Shown here: positions 18,984 to 20,675 of the stretch, one piece after another | Layout of the letters: every line of letters starts with the position of its first letter | Numbering within the stretch: position 1 is the stretch's first letter | Source: a virus | Virus record (IMG/VR): IMGVR_UViG_3300030109_005280 | Span: 1 to 20,675 of that record | DNA length: 20,675 bases | Strand: one strand, 5' to 3' | Notes under the pieces: generated by a model | Seen by the model: only the letters and a program-made list of their open reading frames with translations | Database searches by the model: none | What the model was told of the DNA's origin: nothing | Position numbers and translations under genes: made by a program

Positions 18984-19130
18984 CCATACCATACCATACC
19001 ATACCATATCATAATATTAAAATATAATAATATGCTAATGAATGGCTGGGCCTCTATTAGTATATAAGAATATAAGAATATTCTAATATTAGAATATAAT
19101 AATATGCTAATATTCGCTTGGAAATTAATT
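18984..19130. repeat. CCATA tandem and AT-palindrome cluster R3
   Basis: About five CCATA units from 18984, then two AATATAATAATATGCTAAT blocks (about 19021 and 19093) and the perfect 20-bp palindrome ATATTCTAATATTAGAATAT at 19078-19097, ending with TGCTAATATTCGC at about 19105-19117, as in R1 and R2. Confidence 0.7.
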
Positions 19131-19141
19131 TAAAAAAGCTA

Positions 19142-19170
19142 TTGACATGATAGCTAGATAGGACTATTAT
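19142..19170 (+). promoter_or_regulatory. Promoter P3 of the ArdC-like gene
   Basis: TTGACA (19142-19147), exactly 17 nt, TATTAT (19165-19170): the best consensus match in the window. The spacer TGATAGCTAGATAGGAC carries the operator-like motif in reverse relative to P1. The leader continues to AAATGAGGAT. Confidence 0.75.
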
Positions 19171-19206
19171 GAAAGGGAATTTAAACAAAAATGAGGATCT
19201 AGAAAA

Positions 19207-20139
19207 ATGAAATACAAAAGTGAAAAACAGAAAAAATTCGTAGAAGGTAAAAAGAAAATTATTACTGATGCGATTATTGCACAATTAGATACTGTTAACG
19301 CGAATGACTGGAAAAAAAGCTGGTTTTCGCGTGGCGGTATTCCACTTAATGCAATTACTAAAAAACCTTATAACGGTGTTAACTGGTTATACCTTTCAAC
19401 ACTTAATTATAAATTTTCGCATTTCGCAGGTTATAACCAATGGACTACAGCAGGATATACTATTGCGAAGGGTGTAAAAAGTCATCCTATTTGCCTTGCA
19501 CAAATAACAGAAGATAAAAAGAAAAAAAACGCGGATGGCACGCCTTACAAATTTTGGTCGGTGCGTTGGTTTAATGTTTTCAATTGCGAACAATTAGAGC
19601 CTGAAAGTTTTGAGAGATATACAAACAAACTTGCAAAAGAAAATACTAAAAAAGTTATTCTGGAACGTGAGCCGCTGGTTGAATCTTTTATTGCTAATTG
19701 CAATATTGATACGGACTTTATTGACGGTGATAGATGCTGTTATAGTCCATCCATGAATAAGGTACAGATGCAACCAATAGAAACATTTGAAAATATCAAC
19801 GCGTATTATTCTGTATTAATGCATGAGTATACTCACGCGACAATGCACGCGGACCGTTTAAACCGTAAACCAAACGACAAACAAACACCACGCCAACAAT
19901 ACGCTTTTGAAGAATTGGTTGCGGAGTTAGGAGCGGTTTATACAATGCAAACGTTAGGTTTTTATAATGTTGAACCACGTAAAGATCACGTACAATATAT
20001 TAAAAGCTGGTTGAGTGCTTTGAGAAATAATAATGATTATATATTTCAAGCTAGCACAAAAGCTAACAACGCGGTTAACTGGATGATGGATCAGCAAACA
20101 AAAGATATTCAAACTACATTAAAGGGGGTGCAATTATGA
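19207..20139 (+). CDS. ArdC-like antirestriction protein (ssDNA-binding plus zincin metallopeptidase)
   Basis: A 310-residue two-domain protein. Residues about 15-130 form the ArdC N-terminal domain: WKKSWF (35-40), GIPLNAITKKPYNGVNWLYL (44-63), NQWTTAGYTIAKGV and WFNVFNCEQLE (121-131). The C-terminal part is a metallopeptidase-like domain with H206-E-Y-T-H210 and the downstream helix EELVAE (235-240) that supplies the third ligand, ending YIKSWLSALRNNNDYIFQAS. Plasmid ArdC binds ssDNA and protects incoming DNA from restriction. The promoter P5-P3 array and GAGGAT leader suggest strong, regulated, probably early expression. The stop overlaps a tiny membrane-peptide gene. Confidence 0.9.
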   Translation: MKYKSEKQKKFVEGKKKIITDAIIAQLDTVNANDWKKSWFSRGGIPLNAITKKPYNGVNWLYLSTLNYKFSHFAGYNQWTTAGYTIAKGVKSHPICLAQITEDKKKKNADGTPYKFWSVRWFNVFNCEQLEPESFERYTNKLAKENTKKVILEREPLVESFIANCNIDTDFIDGDRCCYSPSMNKVQMQPIETFENINAYYSVLMHEYTHATMHADRLNRKPNDKQTPRQQYAFEELVAELGAVYTMQTLGFYNVEPRKDHVQYIKSWLSALRNNNDYIFQASTKANNAVNWMMDQQTKDIQTTLKGVQL

Positions 20140-20213
20140 TAGACTTATTAATAGTTATACTATTTATTTTTATAATATTTATTTTGTGGAATGTAATGAC
20201 AAATATATTATAA
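20136..20213 (+). CDS. 25-residue hydrophobic membrane peptide
   Basis: ATG 20136 overlaps the ArdC stop as ATGA and has AAAGGGGGTG upstream. The peptide is one hydrophobic span (LLIVILFIFIIFILWNV) with an acidic residue near the N-terminus. It precedes the terminator at 20242. The translational coupling and ribosome binding site make it plausible, but at this length chance cannot be excluded. A role in membrane targeting or exclusion is only a guess. Confidence 0.5.
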   Translation: MIDLLIVILFIFIIFILWNVMTNIL

Positions 20214-20241
20214 ATAAATAATGAATACTTGCTAGAACTTG

Positions 20242-20267
20242 GGCCCGCTTTTCGCGGGCCTTTTTTT
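20242..20267 (+). terminator. Intrinsic terminator after the ArdC unit
   Basis: GGCCCGC (20242-20248), loop TTTTC, GCGGGCC (20254-20260), then seven T. A strong terminator that isolates the ArdC unit from the terminase. Confidence 0.92.
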
Positions 20268-20318
20268 GAAGGCTCAATACAGATTCCAAAATCATTTTAT
20301 AAATAATATAATTTAATT

Positions 20319-20378
20319 TATTACTTGCGAAAGCCCTATTAACATTTAGCATAAATGTTAAGTTAGCCACAAGTAATA
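20319..20378. promoter_or_regulatory. Nested hairpin upstream of terminase
   Basis: Outer arms TATTACTTG (20319-20327) and CAAGTAATA (20370-20378) enclose inner arms TTAACATTTA (20339-20348) and TAAATGTTAA (20352-20361) with a 3-nt loop. Both stems are perfect. It may be an RNA element in the terminase leader or a DNA site for the packaging machinery. Confidence 0.5.
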
Positions 20379-20416
20379 TGGTGGAAAAAATTCTAGTAAT
20401 CACTATAATGTTCTTT

Positions 20417-20675
20417 ATGAAAACAGAATTGATGACCACCGAACAAATGAGGCTCGAGGTAGAAAAGCTTTGGATTCAGCATATAAAGCTTTGTCAGGAT
20501 AATTTTCTAGCTTTTGTTCAAGAAGTTTGGCCCGATTTTATTTGTAGAAAATCTAAAGATCCAGAAAAGTGGGGCCATCATCAGATTATCGCCAAAGAGT
20601 TTACTGATATTGCCGATCAAAGAAAAGGGAGGCTCTTGATAAATATGCCACCCAGACATACGAAATCAGAATTTG
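20417..20675 (+). CDS. terL: Terminase large subunit, N-terminal part (cut by window edge)
   Basis: The frame is open to the right edge. Visible are an N-terminal helical region (EQMRLEVEKLWIQHIKLCQD, FLAFVQEVWPDFI), HHQIIAKEFTDIA and RLLINMPPRHTKSEF, which is the Walker A region of phage terminase ATPases. The large subunit packages DNA into the prohead with an ATPase and a later nuclease domain, the latter outside this window. The start is uncertain: in-frame ATGs at 20378, 20417 and 20432 all lack a clear ribosome binding site; 20432 (MTTEQMRLEVEKL) would also suit. No small terminase gene is visible upstream. Confidence 0.88.
   Translation, partial: MKTELMTTEQMRLEVEKLWIQHIKLCQDNFLAFVQEVWPDFICRKSKDPEKWGHHQIIAKEFTDIADQRKGRLLINMPPRHTKSEF

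Larger units (their letters stand above)
18795..19206. other. Gene-free divergent control region
   Basis: This 412-bp region separates the minus-strand unit from the ArdC gene. It contains P7 (minus), the second copy of the 69-bp cassette with P5 and the G-rich block, repeat cluster R3, promoter P3 and the AAATGAGGAT leader. No gene is seen. Confidence 0.6.

Noticed and set aside
16965-19130. CRISPR array
   Set aside because: The CCATA units are 5-10 bp and contiguous, without 25-40 bp repeats separated by unique spacers, and no cas genes are present.
19057-19284. Minus-strand hydrophobic protein of 75 aa
   Set aside because: It runs through repeat cluster R3, promoter P3 and the start of the ArdC-like gene; no ribosome binding site.
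20179-20439. Minus-strand protein of 86 aa
   Set aside because: It crosses the strong terminator at 20242 and the nested hairpin, and overlaps the terminase start; hydrophobic composition follows from AT-rich sequence.
1-20675. tRNA or rRNA genes
   Set aside because: No conserved tRNA arms (GGTTCGAATCC-like) or rRNA core sequences were noticed on either strand by eye; a tRNAscan-SE run would settle this.

Overview
This window looks like part of the genome of a tailed double-stranded DNA phage with an AT-rich, probably marine proteobacterial host. The phage assignment rests on a family A DNA polymerase beside an archaeo-eukaryotic-type primase, an SF1 helicase, a RecB-like exonuclease, an SSB-like protein, a VRR-NUC nuclease, an ArdC-type antirestriction protein and the start of a large terminase subunit. 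The genes are tightly packed, many with ATGA or TAATG overlaps. The promoters look like sigma70 (TTGACA/TATAAT, 16-18 bp spacers) and ribosome binding sites are AGGAG-like, which argues against Bacteroidetes. The host guess (SAR11-like or another low-GC marine proteobacterium) is inference only.

Layout. 1-1029 (+): end of a nucleotide-sugar dehydrogenase and an exonuclease. 1115-2521 (-): SNF2 helicase, divergent from the replication operon at 2613-8966 (+), which holds a coiled-coil protein, an SSB-like protein, primase-PriL fusion, UvrD-like helicase and DNA polymerase. 9011-12108 (+): small genes including a ribbon-helix-helix protein, a DPPY methyltransferase-like protein, a bS21 ribosomal protein homologue too short for ordinary ORF cutoffs, and a fusion of an integrase arm-binding domain (DUF4102 type) with a GIY-YIG nuclease. 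12197-15543 (-): an operon of about 13 tiny genes plus an HNH endonuclease. 15928-16489 (-): two small genes. 16557-16940 (+): VRR-NUC. 17300-17641 (+): unknown gene. 17886-18794 (-): four small genes, one a 31-residue membrane peptide. 19207-20213 (+): ArdC-like protein and a 25-residue membrane peptide. 20417-end (+): terminase.

The most unusual content is regulatory and lies mostly between 15.5 and 20.4 kb. At least seven promoters on both strands carry related dyad sequences (TATCYTAT..., CCTATN4ATAGG) in the -35/-10 spacer, which suggests one phage regulator. A 69-bp promoter cassette is duplicated ahead of the genes at 17300 and 19207, with a conserved G-rich stretch at the predicted RNA 5' end. 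CCATA tandem repeats with AT-rich palindromes recur next to these promoters. GNRA-loop hairpins joined to an AATGAGGA leader recur between minus-strand genes, and one terminator loop is complementary to those leaders. Two related elements in inverted orientation bracket the 11-kb replication half at convergent gene junctions.
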